Below are positions 1 through 8,670 of a stretch of DNA of 64,000 nucleotides, piece after piece. The notes beneath the pieces are model-generated. The model saw nothing but the letters and a program-made list of their open reading frames with translations. It had not been told where the DNA came from and ran no database searches. Location of the stretch: assembly GCF_010646885.2 (NCBI RefSeq), contig NZ_CP050700.1, positions 4,304,501 to 4,368,500 on the forward strand. The letters run 5' to 3'. The stretch is from Desulfopila sp. IMCC35008. Lineage in GTDB: Bacteria; Desulfobacterota; Desulfobulbia; Desulfobulbales; Desulfocapsaceae. Both the position numbers and the translations under genes were made by a program. Numbering within the stretch: the stretch's first letter is position 1; every line of letters begins with the position of its first letter.

Positions 1-260
1 TTGTCGGTGAGGACATTGTACCTGGCAACATCAATGTGGGGAGTGGCTAAACCAGGGATTATCGAGGTGAAAGACAGATGAACGTTGTATTAACCGAATC
101 GGGGCACATAGCGGGGACAGTATAACCGCCTTCAAATTTGCTACAGAGTACAAAAGCAAGCACAGTACTGATTTTTTTTCACATACGAATAGCTTGAACA
201 CTGGTATGTCAGTTTTTATAACTTGACTAAAAGGTCACTCAACACCTATACAGACCAATG
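1..260. other. unassigned left edge
   Basis: I see no supportable gene. One + frame is open from the window edge to about position 81, and another is open to about 51. Either could be the last residues of a gene lying outside the window, but neither tail is recognisable. The rest is AT-rich and lies just beyond the 3' end of the decayed fic gene on the minus strand. Confidence 0.3.
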
Positions 261-1309
261 TTAAGAAAATATTTGTAAATATTCAGAAAACACAAAAGTC
301 CGATTTCGTTTATAACCAGTCATTTCCTTTAAAATGCCATATTCCTCAAAATCAAGAATCAGTGAGCTTGCTGTATTCGTCTGTCGTCTAGCATGAAACT
401 GAGGCATAATCTCTCGCTCTATCCGCTCCTTCAGTTCCAGAATCGATTTAAATACACCAATAGACCGTTCAGCGGTATCTTGAACTCCGATCAGAAAATA
501 TCGAAGCCAAACTGACATATCATTTTTTGATCGCGCTAGTGTCAAATGATCATAGTAATCTAACCTATTTCTTTCAAAGTAATCGGAAAGATACAGAGCT
601 GGTTTATGGAGCAGATTGAAGTTTGCAAAATATAGTGCAATCAAGAGTCGCCCAAGGCATCCATTACCATCGAGAAACGGATGTATGGTTTCGAACTGAT
701 AATGGAGTATTCCAACACGGATAAGATGTGGAACATGGATTTCGTCATTATGAACGAAGTTCTACAGATCAGTCATCAATTCTGCCAGATGTTCATGGTG
801 TGGTGGTATAAACACCGCATTCTTCAAGCTAGGGCCAAGCCAATTCTGGCTTTTACGGAATTCGCCAGGTAGCTTTTGCTCACCTCTCACTCCCTGCATC
901 AGTACCTAATGTGTTTCTCGCAATAGTCGTGTCGAGAGAGGCAAAGTCTGAAGTCGTTCGATGGAGAAGTTCACAGCTTTTATGTAATTCTGAACCTCTT
1001 CCCAATCGTCTCTTCGCTCCGGATCGACATCTGCACATCAACAAAGGCCTCTTCCATATTGGTACGCGTACCTTCAATTCGGCTAGAGGTAGTCGCCTCC
1101 TTAGTAATGTGCATTTTAATAAAGAAATCGACATCGGGTACGAGCTGCGAGAAAGCGTTCAATTCACCCAATAGCCTGTTCGCATCATCGAGCAGAGTTA
1201 CCAGCTCCGGTTCATCCACATGCCAAGCATGATTGATTCGCTCCGGTAAAAAGCTCTTGTACTCGTACTGCTGTTCGTATTTTCCTGAAATGTATTCAGA
1301 TATCTTCAT
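261..1309 (-). pseudogene. fic: decayed Fic family protein
   Basis: Fic enzymes transfer AMP or related groups to target proteins. Reading the minus strand from ATG at 1309 gives a typical Fic N-terminus with the SSRIEGT inhibitory-helix-like segment. The frame is then lost near 1022-1029, where a one-base shift is needed to continue as DPERRDDWEEVQNYI. The restored frame has two in-frame TAG codons, one before VLMQGVRGEQKLPGEFR (about 907) and one after LAELMTDL (about 760). The catalytic motif follows as HPFLDGNGCLGRL (about 645-690), with cysteine in place of the usual GNGR arginine. The C-terminal part ends at 261. One frameshift and two nonsense codons mean it is almost certainly not functional. 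Confidence 0.85.
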
Positions 1310-1523
1310 CACTCTTCCCAATTTTCTTCGGACTCAGCTTATATTCAAGCTTCTTTGCTTTACGAGGAGGTGCAATTTTGACCGTTGAAAAAGAATCAAC
1401 AATCACTGCAAGAAAAACTTTTGTAACAACTTGCTGTTCAAAGAGGAGTTCAAGAAAGGTAGTGTATCTACGGGCGAGATGGAGGGTTTTTCCATGGCTT
1501 TTGGTGTAGAGAGATCTTTTCAT
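1296..1523 (-). CDS. small hypothetical protein upstream of fic
   Basis: A 75-residue open frame overlaps the start of the decayed fic gene by 14 bp. It is basic at the C-terminus and has no recognisable domain. Its position just upstream of fic would suit a partner or antitoxin of the Fic protein, but nothing in the sequence shows this. It may equally be a chance frame. Confidence 0.2.
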   Translation of the reverse strand: MKRSLYTKSHGKTLHLARRYTTFLELLFEQQVVTKVFLAVIVDSFSTVKIAPPRKAKKLEYKLSPKKIGKSDEDI

Positions 1524-1738
1524 CTCTCTCAGTCCTTATGCGGCACGTAGCCGTAAAGGCACTGCCATACGGAAATATTAAATACAGTAGGAATTTCTTA
1601 ATAAATCCGGAATCGGTTACAACTGCGGGAGAACAGACTAGAGCTTGTGATTTTACTAGCTTTGGAGGTCATAAGATTCCTTGATGACTAAAATATTCGA
1701 ACCTGCCTACCATTTGCCTACCAGCACCCCATAAACGA
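1524..1738. other. intergenic region, no gene seen
   Basis: I see no supportable gene between the fic region and the hairpin at 1741. The stretch is AT-rich with short scattered frames only. Confidence 0.4.
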
Positions 1739-1780
1739 CAAAAGGGGTTACAGCCTATTAGCTGTAACCCCTTTATTTAA
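1739..1780 (+). terminator. intrinsic terminator-like hairpin
   Basis: A perfect 14-bp inverted repeat (1741-1754 with 1761-1774) with a 6-nt loop: the arms read AAAGGGGTTACAGC and its complement. It is T-rich on the + side and A-rich on the other, so it could terminate in either direction. It sits directly beside the tRNA 3'-end-like sequence, a common arrangement at integration sites. Confidence 0.75.
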
Positions 1781-1781
1781 C

Positions 1782-1805
1782 TGGTGGCGATGCAGGGAAC
1801 CGAAC
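1782..1805 (-). other. tRNA 3'-end-like fragment, possible attachment site scar
   Basis: The + strand reads TGGTGGCGATGCAGGG followed by AACCGAAC. On the minus strand this is a T-loop-like GTTCGGTTC, a run resembling the 3' acceptor side, and a terminal CCA. The rest of a tRNA (D-arm, anticodon arm) is absent next to it. Tyrosine recombinases often use tRNA 3' ends as att cores and leave such a short copy at one end of an element. The matching second copy is not inside this window, so the boundary role is inference. Confidence 0.45.
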
Positions 1806-2230
1806 AGATAAGATATGACAATGATTTTAAAGACTTTGATACTCTAAAAACCGCACACAAAGCCCCCAAAAAGGCCCCCAAAACCTAAATACTGAAATTT
1901 GCAATATTTTATTTCGGCCTCAAATTTTTCAAATTTTGCTGATTAAATTCCCTCCTGAAAGGCTATTTTCGAGCCCATTCTCAATCATCCTCGAGGAAAT
2001 TTTCCAGTCACTTATTCTACCATCTTTCACAATTTTTACCTTAGCCGTGGCAGTTTTTTCCGCCCTGATTGTCGCACTTCAATAGCGTCAATCCAATTCC
2101 TGAGTTTCTACCAGTCAAAAATGTGTACCACTAACATCCTTTTCCAGCAGGTGGATGAATGCAGTTAGAGTTTTATTAGAAACTGATTGTATTATAGAGT
2201 TTCCCAATCAACAAGAACTGATTGAACTAT
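1806..2230. other. intergenic region without recognisable gene
   Basis: AT-rich sequence with GGGGGC/GCCCCC runs around 1860-1885. A short minus-strand stretch around 2040-2095 reads like a protein fragment (IDAIEVRQSGRKKLPRLR) but is interrupted by stops on both sides. It may be debris of a mobile-element gene. I cannot assign it. Confidence 0.3.
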
Positions 2231-2343
2231 AGGTCAACAATAGACCTTATGGTCATTTTATCATGTATTATCAAATGGTTAAGTTGAATAAAAATCATTT
2301 TTTGTATTGACATATCGGTCTTTGTTAGGCAATTTTATTATCT
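2231..2343 (+). promoter_or_regulatory. candidate operator and promoter for the HTH/replication genes
   Basis: The inverted repeat AGGTC-AACAATA-GACCT (2231-2247) and a TTGACA hexamer (2307-2312) precede the HTH gene at 2344. No convincing -10 box sits at the ideal distance. An autoregulatory operator for the HTH protein is plausible but unproven. Confidence 0.3.
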
Positions 2344-2571
2344 ATGACGACAAAGAAAAAGCATACGACTCAAAAGGCAATAGCTGCTCAGGTTGGGATC
2401 GGGCCAGATTTTTTTAGTCATATCATCTGGGGCAGAAAGCCCTGCCCCCGTAACCTTGCTCCAAAGCTGGAGGCTGCTACCGGTATTGAAAGAAATGTCT
2501 GGATGTGGCCAGAGCCAGATGAATTACGGGTGAAAGTCCATGAGTTTATCTATTCGGAGCAAAGTGACTAA
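2344..2571 (+). CDS. small HTH (Cro/C1-type) protein
   Basis: 75 residues. Residues 8-50 (TQKAIAAQVGIGPDFFSHI, then AAPKLEAATGI-like text) have the spacing of a Cro/C1 helix-turn-helix in which the second helix reads the operator. There is no additional domain. It lies 72 bp upstream of the replication initiator and may control its expression or copy number. The inverted repeat at 2231 is a candidate binding site. The family assignment is from pattern only. Confidence 0.6.
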   Translation: MTTKKKHTTQKAIAAQVGIGPDFFSHIIWGRKPCPRNLAPKLEAATGIERNVWMWPEPDELRVKVHEFIYSEQSD

Positions 2572-2643
2572 TGCTGAAAATGAGCTCAAATCAAGTAAGA
2601 GTAAACCAGAACTCCTGCCTGAGAAAACTACTTAATTTCAAAC

Positions 2644-3495
2644 ATGAGGCTTAAAGATGGTAAGAGAATTGACGCACTCGACCTTTTTCCGCCTGCAGTC
2701 AGAAAGAGAATTGAAGAGGCTACCAGATACCCGCCTCTGCCTGACTGGCCTGTGGAGGTCCGGGGTATCCCTAATATCTGCCTACGCTCCGCCCTGTTCG
2801 GTCTTGTTCAGAGAGGCCGCAGAAGAGCCGTTAAAGGTGAACTGCTTGCTTCGGTTAAGGGAATCAGTATTCGCTATACCGGCTGGCGACTTGACCAGGG
2901 TGATTTCGATGTCCTCCTCTATGCCCTGAATCTCGTCTCCCTTGAGAAATCAACCAAAGACCATGCCCGATTCACCGGCAAGGGATTTCTCAGAGCCATT
3001 GGCCGCACGAGCGGAAAATCAGGACGGGAATGGCTCAAGGACTCATTCAGACGTCTAACAGGATCTGCCGTGGAAATAACTTTTGAGGTTAAAGATCATT
3101 TTAACGAAAGCTCCTACACCTACGCCGGATCGTTGGTGGATGAGTTTTATTACAGCTCCGACGAGGGGTGCTATCTGCTCAAGATCAACCCGAAGCTGGC
3201 AAAACTCTTTGACGCAGGCTGGACACAGATGCAATGGCAGCAACGACGCCTGCTGAAGACTGACCTTGCCAAGTGGTTACATGGATTCTACGCCAGCCAT
3301 AGAGCCCCATACCCCATAAAGGTGAACACACTCAAACTTCTCTGTGGTTCCAGCTACGGTAGACTCTCTGATTTTCGCAGCAAACTTCGTCGTGCACTCC
3401 ATGAGCTGGTAAACATCAATCTGCTTGAATCTTGGGAAATTGACGAAAAAGACAAGGTTCATGTGGTTAAACGAACATCAAAACTTCCATCATGA
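2644..3495 (+). CDS. TrfA-like plasmid replication initiator
   Basis: 283 residues. The block FLRAIGRTSGKSGREWLKDS (about 117-137), followed by an RLTGSAVEI segment and a C-terminal winged-helix-like part (LLKTDLAKWLHGFYASH), matches the TrfA family that opens broad-host-range plasmid origins. It would bind iterons and load the host helicase. Clear iterons are not visible next to it. Its presence argues that the element is, or descends from, a self-replicating plasmid, although some integrative elements also carry such genes. Confidence 0.7.
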   Translation: MRLKDGKRIDALDLFPPAVRKRIEEATRYPPLPDWPVEVRGIPNICLRSALFGLVQRGRRRAVKGELLASVKGISIRYTGWRLDQGDFDVLLYALNLVSLEKSTKDHARFTGKGFLRAIGRTSGKSGREWLKDSFRRLTGSAVEITFEVKDHFNESSYTYAGSLVDEFYYSSDEGCYLLKINPKLAKLFDAGWTQMQWQQRRLLKTDLAKWLHGFYASHRAPYPIKVNTLKLLCGSSYGRLSDFRSKLRRALHELVNINLLESWEIDEKDKVHVVKRTSKLPS

Positions 3496-3528
3496 TTTCA
3501 AAAAATTATTCCACTGCAGCATCAAAAC

Positions 3529-4107
3529 ATGCAAACAGCGCATCCTGAAATACGAGTTCAAGTCTCGGCAAAGCGCACTGATACCTGGTCACTCGCGTCT
3601 CTATGGATAAAATCCAACCCGGTGCTTATTAAGTGCGTCGCTGCCCAGTACTTCCCATACATGGGTTGCAACTTCCGCGACCTGGAGAGCGAGGCCCTGC
3701 TCGTGGCCTATCAGACAATCTCCAGCCTGTTTCAAAGTGAAAAGGATCTCTCCTGTATGGCTCAGTACTTCAGGGTCGTGTTCCGCTCGCGCTGCATTCA
3801 GATGACCATGGGGGTTAAAGTCGTAGATATCCTAGACCCCGAAATAATCAATGTTCCCCATAACGGAGAAACACTACACCAAGAGCTGGACCAGGATGTC
3901 ATTGACGCAGCGCTTGCTTCACTGACCAACCGTCAAAGACAGGTCGCGAAGTGGATCCTCAGTCAACCGTCACCTGTGAATACCGACCTGGTTGGGGAGC
4001 ATTTCGGTATCTCCACAAGGGGAGTCAGGCGGCTTATCAATGACGCAATAACCCGGATTGAGAATGGAAATAGAAACGTATGCCGGACAGTCCCGGCTCT
4101 CGCATAA
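3529..4107 (+). CDS. sigma-factor-like / HTH protein
   Basis: 192 residues. Residues about 40-95 resemble sigma-70 region 2 (FRDLESEALLVAYQTISSLF). Residues about 125-180 resemble a region 4 HTH (LTNRQRQVAKWILSQ... VGEHFGISTRGVRRLINDAITRI). It could be a divergent sigma factor or a LuxR/sigma-like regulator acting on the transfer genes downstream. It follows the replication gene by 33 bp and overlaps the next gene by about 44 bp, suggesting co-transcription. The overall fold is inferred from pattern. Confidence 0.5.
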   Translation: MQTAHPEIRVQVSAKRTDTWSLASLWIKSNPVLIKCVAAQYFPYMGCNFRDLESEALLVAYQTISSLFQSEKDLSCMAQYFRVVFRSRCIQMTMGVKVVDILDPEIINVPHNGETLHQELDQDVIDAALASLTNRQRQVAKWILSQPSPVNTDLVGEHFGISTRGVRRLINDAITRIENGNRNVCRTVPALA

Positions 4108-4486
4108 AATACTGCGTTGGATGGTCCAGAACAAAATGATTCAAAACCCACTTTCAGAGACTGATCGCCTGGGGTTGCAACTGATCGAGAAGACATGGGG
4201 CAAAAGAGAAATTTTACGGGCACAGCTCAGTCAATTTTCCAGGAAAAGAAGACAACAACTTATCAATTCAGCCGACCTGGAAACCAAATGGGAACGGTAT
4301 GCATACAGCCGCTTAAGTAACCTTGAGAAAGGGGAACGATTACCAATGAAAAAGCTCATTGATGAAGTCGAGATCACCTTTGGTTTCACCCTCAGCCACA
4401 CACACAAATCGCGTCTCTACTGTGTGCGTCGAAGAGTCTACAACGACAGAAATAAATTACTGAAAAGCGGCAAAACTGAGGCCTGA
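4064..4486 (+). CDS. hypothetical protein
   Basis: About 140 residues from the ATG at 4064. A TTG two codons upstream is also possible. It is rich in basic residues and helical in character, with an HTH-like C-terminal half (LSNLEKGERLPMKKLIDEVEITFGFTL). I do not recognise the family. It overlaps the sigma-like gene and stops 4 bp before the OmpA-domain gene, so it sits at the head of the transfer cluster and could be regulatory. Confidence 0.55.
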   Translation: MEIETYAGQSRLSHKILRWMVQNKMIQNPLSETDRLGLQLIEKTWGKREILRAQLSQFSRKRRQQLINSADLETKWERYAYSRLSNLEKGERLPMKKLIDEVEITFGFTLSHTHKSRLYCVRRRVYNDRNKLLKSGKTEA

Positions 4487-4490
4487 GAAA

Positions 4491-5168
4491 TTGCTTAAAA
4501 CCGGCAAACAAATAAAAAGAAACATAGTTTCTTTGATTACTCAAAATGAGAGTGGGATATCTGCCATAAGAATACTCACCGGACTGATGACAATTATCTC
4601 CATCAGCCTGTCATTACCTTCCACATCTTTGGGAGCAGATCTGGAAATTCTACAAGAAGTTTATCGCTATCAGATACCGTTCGCCCAAGTAATTTCCACC
4701 GAAACTTTTGTCGTTTCCACTGCCTCAAAACAAATCCCAGGAGAGAAGGTCATTTCCGAAAAATTTACTCAGGGAGCTCCTACCCCTGGTCCGCTTTTTA
4801 GTAATCCAATTTCAGTCCATTTCAAAATCGACAGAGCAGAGATCACCCTAGACGAACAGAGCAATTTGCTCTCTCAGATTCATGAGATCGAGATACCCCA
4901 AAATGCACCTTTGATGGTCACTGGGTTCACCTGCGCAATGGGACCTGTCGAGTTCAACGCCTGGCTGTCGAAAGAACGTGCAAAAGCTGTTGCAGGATTT
5001 CTTGAAAAAGAAGGCTACACAGTTGCCAAAATCAAGGGCAAGGGGGCCACGGACCTGGTCAGTGAACACTATGCGCCTCTGAACCGTCGAGTTGAAGTCA
5101 CGTCGTTTGAAACAAGTTCTGCCCGAACCGGGCAATCCACATTCTCTACCAAGGAGGAAACCAAATGA
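4491..5168 (+). CDS. OmpA-domain envelope protein
   Basis: 225 residues from a TTG start. The hydrophobic stretch at about 30-48 ending ...STSLGA looks like a signal peptide. A later ATG at about 4587 would give a shorter signal sequence. Residues about 110-205 match the OmpA C-terminal peptidoglycan-binding domain (VHFKIDRAEI..., LSKERAKAVAGFLEKEGY, NRRVEV). It overlaps the pilin start (ATGA) and so leads the transfer operon. It may anchor the conjugation apparatus to peptidoglycan. Such a protein at this position is not part of the classical F operon. Confidence 0.65.
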   Translation: MLKTGKQIKRNIVSLITQNESGISAIRILTGLMTIISISLSLPSTSLGADLEILQEVYRYQIPFAQVISTETFVVSTASKQIPGEKVISEKFTQGAPTPGPLFSNPISVHFKIDRAEITLDEQSNLLSQIHEIEIPQNAPLMVTGFTCAMGPVEFNAWLSKERAKAVAGFLEKEGYTVAKIKGKGATDLVSEHYAPLNRRVEVTSFETSSARTGQSTFSTKEETK

Positions 5169-5479
5169 GCCTTACATCCCAAAATCGGAAACATACCCGC
5201 ATTACAGCACTGGCGATCACCTTGCTCCTGTTTGCAGGCAACGCCCTAGCCATGACCACCCCCGCAGCAGGATCATTCGCCTACGATCTATACGACATCG
5301 GCGTTAACCAGATCCTGCTCGGCCCCATCGGTTTTGTCGGCGGGGTTGCCTGTATGGTCTTCGCAGCGATTATGGCGATCCGCCAGATGCTGTTACCTGC
5401 AGCCGGAGTGGTTCTGGGAGGTGCGTTTTTGCTCAAGGCCGATGCCGTTGTCCAGACTGTTGGAGCGATTATCTGCTGA
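5165..5479 (+). CDS. traA: TraA-like conjugative pilin precursor
   Basis: 104 residues. A signal peptide with a basic start (SQNRKHTRIT) and hydrophobic core ends at a probable ALA|MTTP cleavage. The mature part of about 75 residues has two hydrophobic helices separated by a short basic turn (AIRQM). This is the architecture of F-type pilins, which are inserted in the inner membrane and polymerise into the pilus. Its place immediately before traL matches the canonical order. Sequence identity to F TraA is not evident by eye. Confidence 0.7.
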   Translation: MSLTSQNRKHTRITALAITLLLFAGNALAMTTPAAGSFAYDLYDIGVNQILLGPIGFVGGVACMVFAAIMAIRQMLLPAAGVVLGGAFLLKADAVVQTVGAIIC

Positions 5480-5517
5480 GTCTACGCATTTCGTAAACCA
5501 GATAGTCAAGACCAGTG

Positions 5518-5799
5518 ATGAGTAACAATGCGTTGAACAAAAGTTTCCCCCAATACCTGGGAAAACCCATACAGGTGCTGTGGTTTGAACTCGACGAGTT
5601 GATCATTTTTGTTTTCACCCTGACCTTCGCCCTTATTTACGGCGGCTTCATGTGGATCCTATTCATCGCAATCCAATGGTTTTACACCCGCACCAAGCGA
5701 AAACATGCCAGAGGATTTTTAAAACACATTCTTTATATGCTTGGGCTTCTGGAGATGAAAAACTATCCGGAATATTTTGAAAAGGAGTTCCACGAATGA
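5518..5799 (+). CDS. traL: TraL, pilus assembly inner-membrane protein
   Basis: 93 residues from ATG at 5518; a GTG codon immediately before gives one extra residue. The motif FPQYLGKPIQVLWFELDE and a hydrophobic segment at about 28-52 are typical of TraL, a small membrane component of the F-type secretion core. The 3' end overlaps traE by 4 bp. Confidence 0.85.
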   Translation: MSNNALNKSFPQYLGKPIQVLWFELDELIIFVFTLTFALIYGGFMWILFIAIQWFYTRTKRKHARGFLKHILYMLGLLEMKNYPEYFEKEFHE

Positions 5800-6380
5800 A
5801 AATCTCCGATTACCTGCAAAAATCCAGCGCCCTCTTTGACGAAAACAGGCTGCTAAAATTCTGCCTTGTCTGCCTGACCATAGCGTTCTGCTACAACTCA
5901 CTCCAGGTCCATAGGGCGGTTAATTACCAGCGTACCATCCTGATCCCACCCAAATTATCCAGTGAGATCGAATTTATCCAGGGTAAACCAAACGAGAAAT
6001 ATATACGGGACATCAGCCGGACCATCGCGAACCTCGCCGGTACCTGGTCCCCCGCAACCGCCAGGGAAAACTTTGAAGAGCTACTTTTCTATTTTGCCCC
6101 GGAATCTTTCCCCCAGGCTTCGGAGCGTTGGTATTCACTGGCAGGTCGGGCGGAAGAGGGACTGGTCAGCTCGTCATTCTACCTCGAAAAAATCAGCTTC
6201 GATGACTCGGTGATAGAGCTTTTCGGGCAGCTGGTACAGTACACAGGCAACACTCCACTGGAAAACACAACCAGGACCTATCTGGTGAAATACCGGATCG
6301 ACCAGGGCAGGTTTTATGTGTTGTCCATCCAGGAAAAAGCCAAAAAGATAGAAGCAGATCAGGAAAAGGAAAATAAATGA
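5796..6380 (+). CDS. traE: TraE, T4SS core protein (VirB8-like position)
   Basis: 194 residues. There is a single N-terminal membrane segment at about 24-40 and a periplasmic domain with the TraE hallmark RTILIPPKLSSEI and conserved YVRDIS-like text. It is needed for pilus assembly at the inner membrane. It overlaps traL and traK by 4 bp each, indicating translational coupling. Confidence 0.85.
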   Translation: MKISDYLQKSSALFDENRLLKFCLVCLTIAFCYNSLQVHRAVNYQRTILIPPKLSSEIEFIQGKPNEKYIRDISRTIANLAGTWSPATARENFEELLFYFAPESFPQASERWYSLAGRAEEGLVSSSFYLEKISFDDSVIELFGQLVQYTGNTPLENTTRTYLVKYRIDQGRFYVLSIQEKAKKIEADQEKENK

Positions 6381-7111
6381 AGAAGTTATATGCGGCAATG
6401 AATCTGCTCTTTATCTGTGCACCCAGCGGATTTGCAGCGCAATCGGTAGCCCCGGACGTTCGGACCGCGGTTGAAGTGTCCAACCGTGACGTAAACCGCT
6501 TTGTCTGCCCCGGCACCATGCAGGACATGATTTACTCCAAGGAGAAGGATATCACCGGTCATTTTTCAAAAAGCGACGCTTTCATCAAATTCAAGATAAC
6601 TCAGGTCGGTACCGAGAAGCAGTACGCAGAAGAGGACAACGAGCTGTTCTTGGTCTGTGACGGCAACGTCTATACCATTATCACCAAGCCAACCGATATG
6701 CCGTCCACCACGGTTCGCCTGATCCCTCCTGCCGGTGATTCGTTCAAACAGAACGTGGCTATGTTCAAAAACATGCCACTGGAAAAACAGGCCCTGCATA
6801 TCATTCGCCAGGCCTATGGAGACCAATATCCCTCCAGCTATAAGGTGACAGAGGCAGAGCAGAGTGCCATTATCAGGCCTGATCTCGACGTCCTGTTGCA
6901 GCAATATGTTGACGTGGAAGGCGTCGGGCTTCGTCTGAAACGCTATGACATCACTTCGTCAGCTATGAGCGACATCAGGGTGAAAGAGACAGATTTCCTA
7001 CGCTCGAACATCAGCTCATCCATTCTTGCCATTACCATTGAGGATCACACCCTGCAACCCGGAGAATCCACAAGGGTATTTGTGGTTGAGAAGAAGGAGG
7101 GTGGTCTATGA
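6377..7111 (+). CDS. traK: TraK, outer-membrane-associated T4SS core protein (VirB9-like)
   Basis: 244 residues with a short N-terminal signal peptide (LLFICAPSGFAA). The body, with VSNRDVNRFVCPG near the mature N-terminus and a beta-rich C-terminal part, is characteristic of TraK, which forms the core ring with TraB and TraV. Overlaps of 4 bp on both sides support a single operon. Confidence 0.85.
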   Translation: MKKLYAAMNLLFICAPSGFAAQSVAPDVRTAVEVSNRDVNRFVCPGTMQDMIYSKEKDITGHFSKSDAFIKFKITQVGTEKQYAEEDNELFLVCDGNVYTIITKPTDMPSTTVRLIPPAGDSFKQNVAMFKNMPLEKQALHIIRQAYGDQYPSSYKVTEAEQSAIIRPDLDVLLQQYVDVEGVGLRLKRYDITSSAMSDIRVKETDFLRSNISSSILAITIEDHTLQPGESTRVFVVEKKEGGL

Positions 7112-8262
7112 GCGGTTTTGACAAGCTTGAACCACGGCAGAAAAAACAGATCATCTGGGCTGTCATCGGGATCATCCTTTTTACCCTCATCATGGTCGGC
7201 TATAACCTCCGATCAAAACGTTCCTTGAATCTTCTTGGAGATCAGGGTGCCAAATCCGTAGCACTCGAACCGGACCTCATTCAAAAGACGACACTGCGGG
7301 AGACACGGCGGGAACTGGAAAAACTTAAGAACGAGCTTAACGATCTCAAAAAGGATCAGGAGATGGCTGAGCGCAAGAATCAGGGGCTTGAAAAGACAGT
7401 TATCCCAAGTGCCGATGAAATTTCCAAGGCTCCTACGCCCTCATCACAAACAGTAGCCGAATGGCCTCTGCCAATCACCGATAACGGGTCGGGCCGGAGA
7501 CTCCCGATTACCCCACCACCAGCAGCGATCAACCCCGAACCGGTAATTATCGGTGAGATCGCGGTCGTGTCGAACCCCAAAGCGGACGAGATCCTGGAAG
7601 ATCCTAAAAAAAAAGGGAGAACCGTCTACCTGCCGCCTTCTTTTATGGAGGCGAGCCTGCTGACCGGTTTCGACGCTTCTACCAGCGGGACCGGCAAGAA
7701 CAACCCTGAACCTATGCTTCTCCGGATACAGACCCCGGCAGTCCTGCCCAACGACATTAAAGGAGACGTAGAAGGTTGTTTTGTGGTTGCCGAAGCCGTG
7801 GGCAGGCTCGATAAGGAGCGTGCTGATGTACGTCTGACTTCTCTCTCCTGCCTTTCAAAAAACGGCCAGGCCGTCATTGATGAAACTGTGAAAGGATTTG
7901 TGACGGACTCAGATTCCAAAGTAGGTCTCTCTGGAAGGGTTGTCTCACGCATGGGAGCAGCAACAGCCAGGGCAACAGTGGCCGGAATTTTCGGCGGTGT
8001 CGGAGATTGGCTCAAGGCGGCTTCAACAACAACCTCTACCTCTGCACTTGGTTCAACCCAGACCGTAAATGGTGAAGATATAGTTCCCTATGCCATTGGT
8101 GGTGGCTTATCCGAGGGTGCAGACACACTGCGCGACTTCTACCTGGATCTTGCCCGACAGACCACTCCTGTCATTGAGGTAGGGGCAACAAAAGAAATCA
8201 CGGTGGTAATTTCTGAAGGGAAAGACCTGCAGATAAGGGAGATCGACAGTGGAACGATTTAA
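7108..8262 (+). CDS. traB: TraB, envelope-spanning T4SS core protein (VirB10-like)
   Basis: 384 residues. One N-terminal transmembrane helix (about 14-30), a coiled-coil segment at about 60-95 (LRETRRELEKLKNELNDLKK), a proline-rich linker, and a C-terminal beta-barrel domain (about 190-380) with the conserved CFVVAEAVGRLDKERADVRL region. It links inner and outer membranes and senses assembly. It overlaps traV by 14 bp. The length is shorter than F TraB (about 475), mainly in the linker. Confidence 0.88.
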   Translation: MSGFDKLEPRQKKQIIWAVIGIILFTLIMVGYNLRSKRSLNLLGDQGAKSVALEPDLIQKTTLRETRRELEKLKNELNDLKKDQEMAERKNQGLEKTVIPSADEISKAPTPSSQTVAEWPLPITDNGSGRRLPITPPPAAINPEPVIIGEIAVVSNPKADEILEDPKKKGRTVYLPPSFMEASLLTGFDASTSGTGKNNPEPMLLRIQTPAVLPNDIKGDVEGCFVVAEAVGRLDKERADVRLTSLSCLSKNGQAVIDETVKGFVTDSDSKVGLSGRVVSRMGAATARATVAGIFGGVGDWLKAASTTTSTSALGSTQTVNGEDIVPYAIGGGLSEGADTLRDFYLDLARQTTPVIEVGATKEITVVISEGKDLQIREIDSGTI

Positions 8263-8668
8263 GCAATTGATAACCATAGTGACACTGCTCGCTCTTTCTG
8301 CCTGTGCACCACTTGAAAAGGCAGTCAACCCATACGAGGAAGACTTTAAGTGCCGTGCCAGTGATGAAACAGGCAAATGCATTGATACCCCCAGCGCGTA
8401 CAAGGAGGCCAGATATCCGAATATTGAAGAGCCGTTGCAACCCGGGATGCCGACACCAGGTTTCAGTGAACCTGACCAGCGCTACCAGATGGTGACCGGT
8501 CTCCTGGAAGAGCCTCAAAAACCTATCCTGCAGCCGCCAAAAATCATGCGCGTGTTACTCCTGCCCTATGAAGGAGAAGGTGGGGAACTTTTCATGACCC
8601 GTTACGTATATCTCAAGGTTGAGGAGTCTGACTGGATACTCAGCGATATCAGTGAAACCCAGGAATAA
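8249..8668 (+). CDS. traV: TraV outer-membrane lipoprotein
   Basis: 139 residues from a GTG start. A signal sequence with lipobox LSAC gives a lipid-modified cysteine at about residue 19. The region with paired cysteines (FKCRASDETGKCIDTPSAYKEA) is typical of TraV, which forms the outer-membrane ring with TraK and TraB. Confidence 0.85.
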   Translation: MERFKQLITIVTLLALSACAPLEKAVNPYEEDFKCRASDETGKCIDTPSAYKEARYPNIEEPLQPGMPTPGFSEPDQRYQMVTGLLEEPQKPILQPPKIMRVLLLPYEGEGGELFMTRYVYLKVEESDWILSDISETQE

Positions 8669-8670
8669 CC

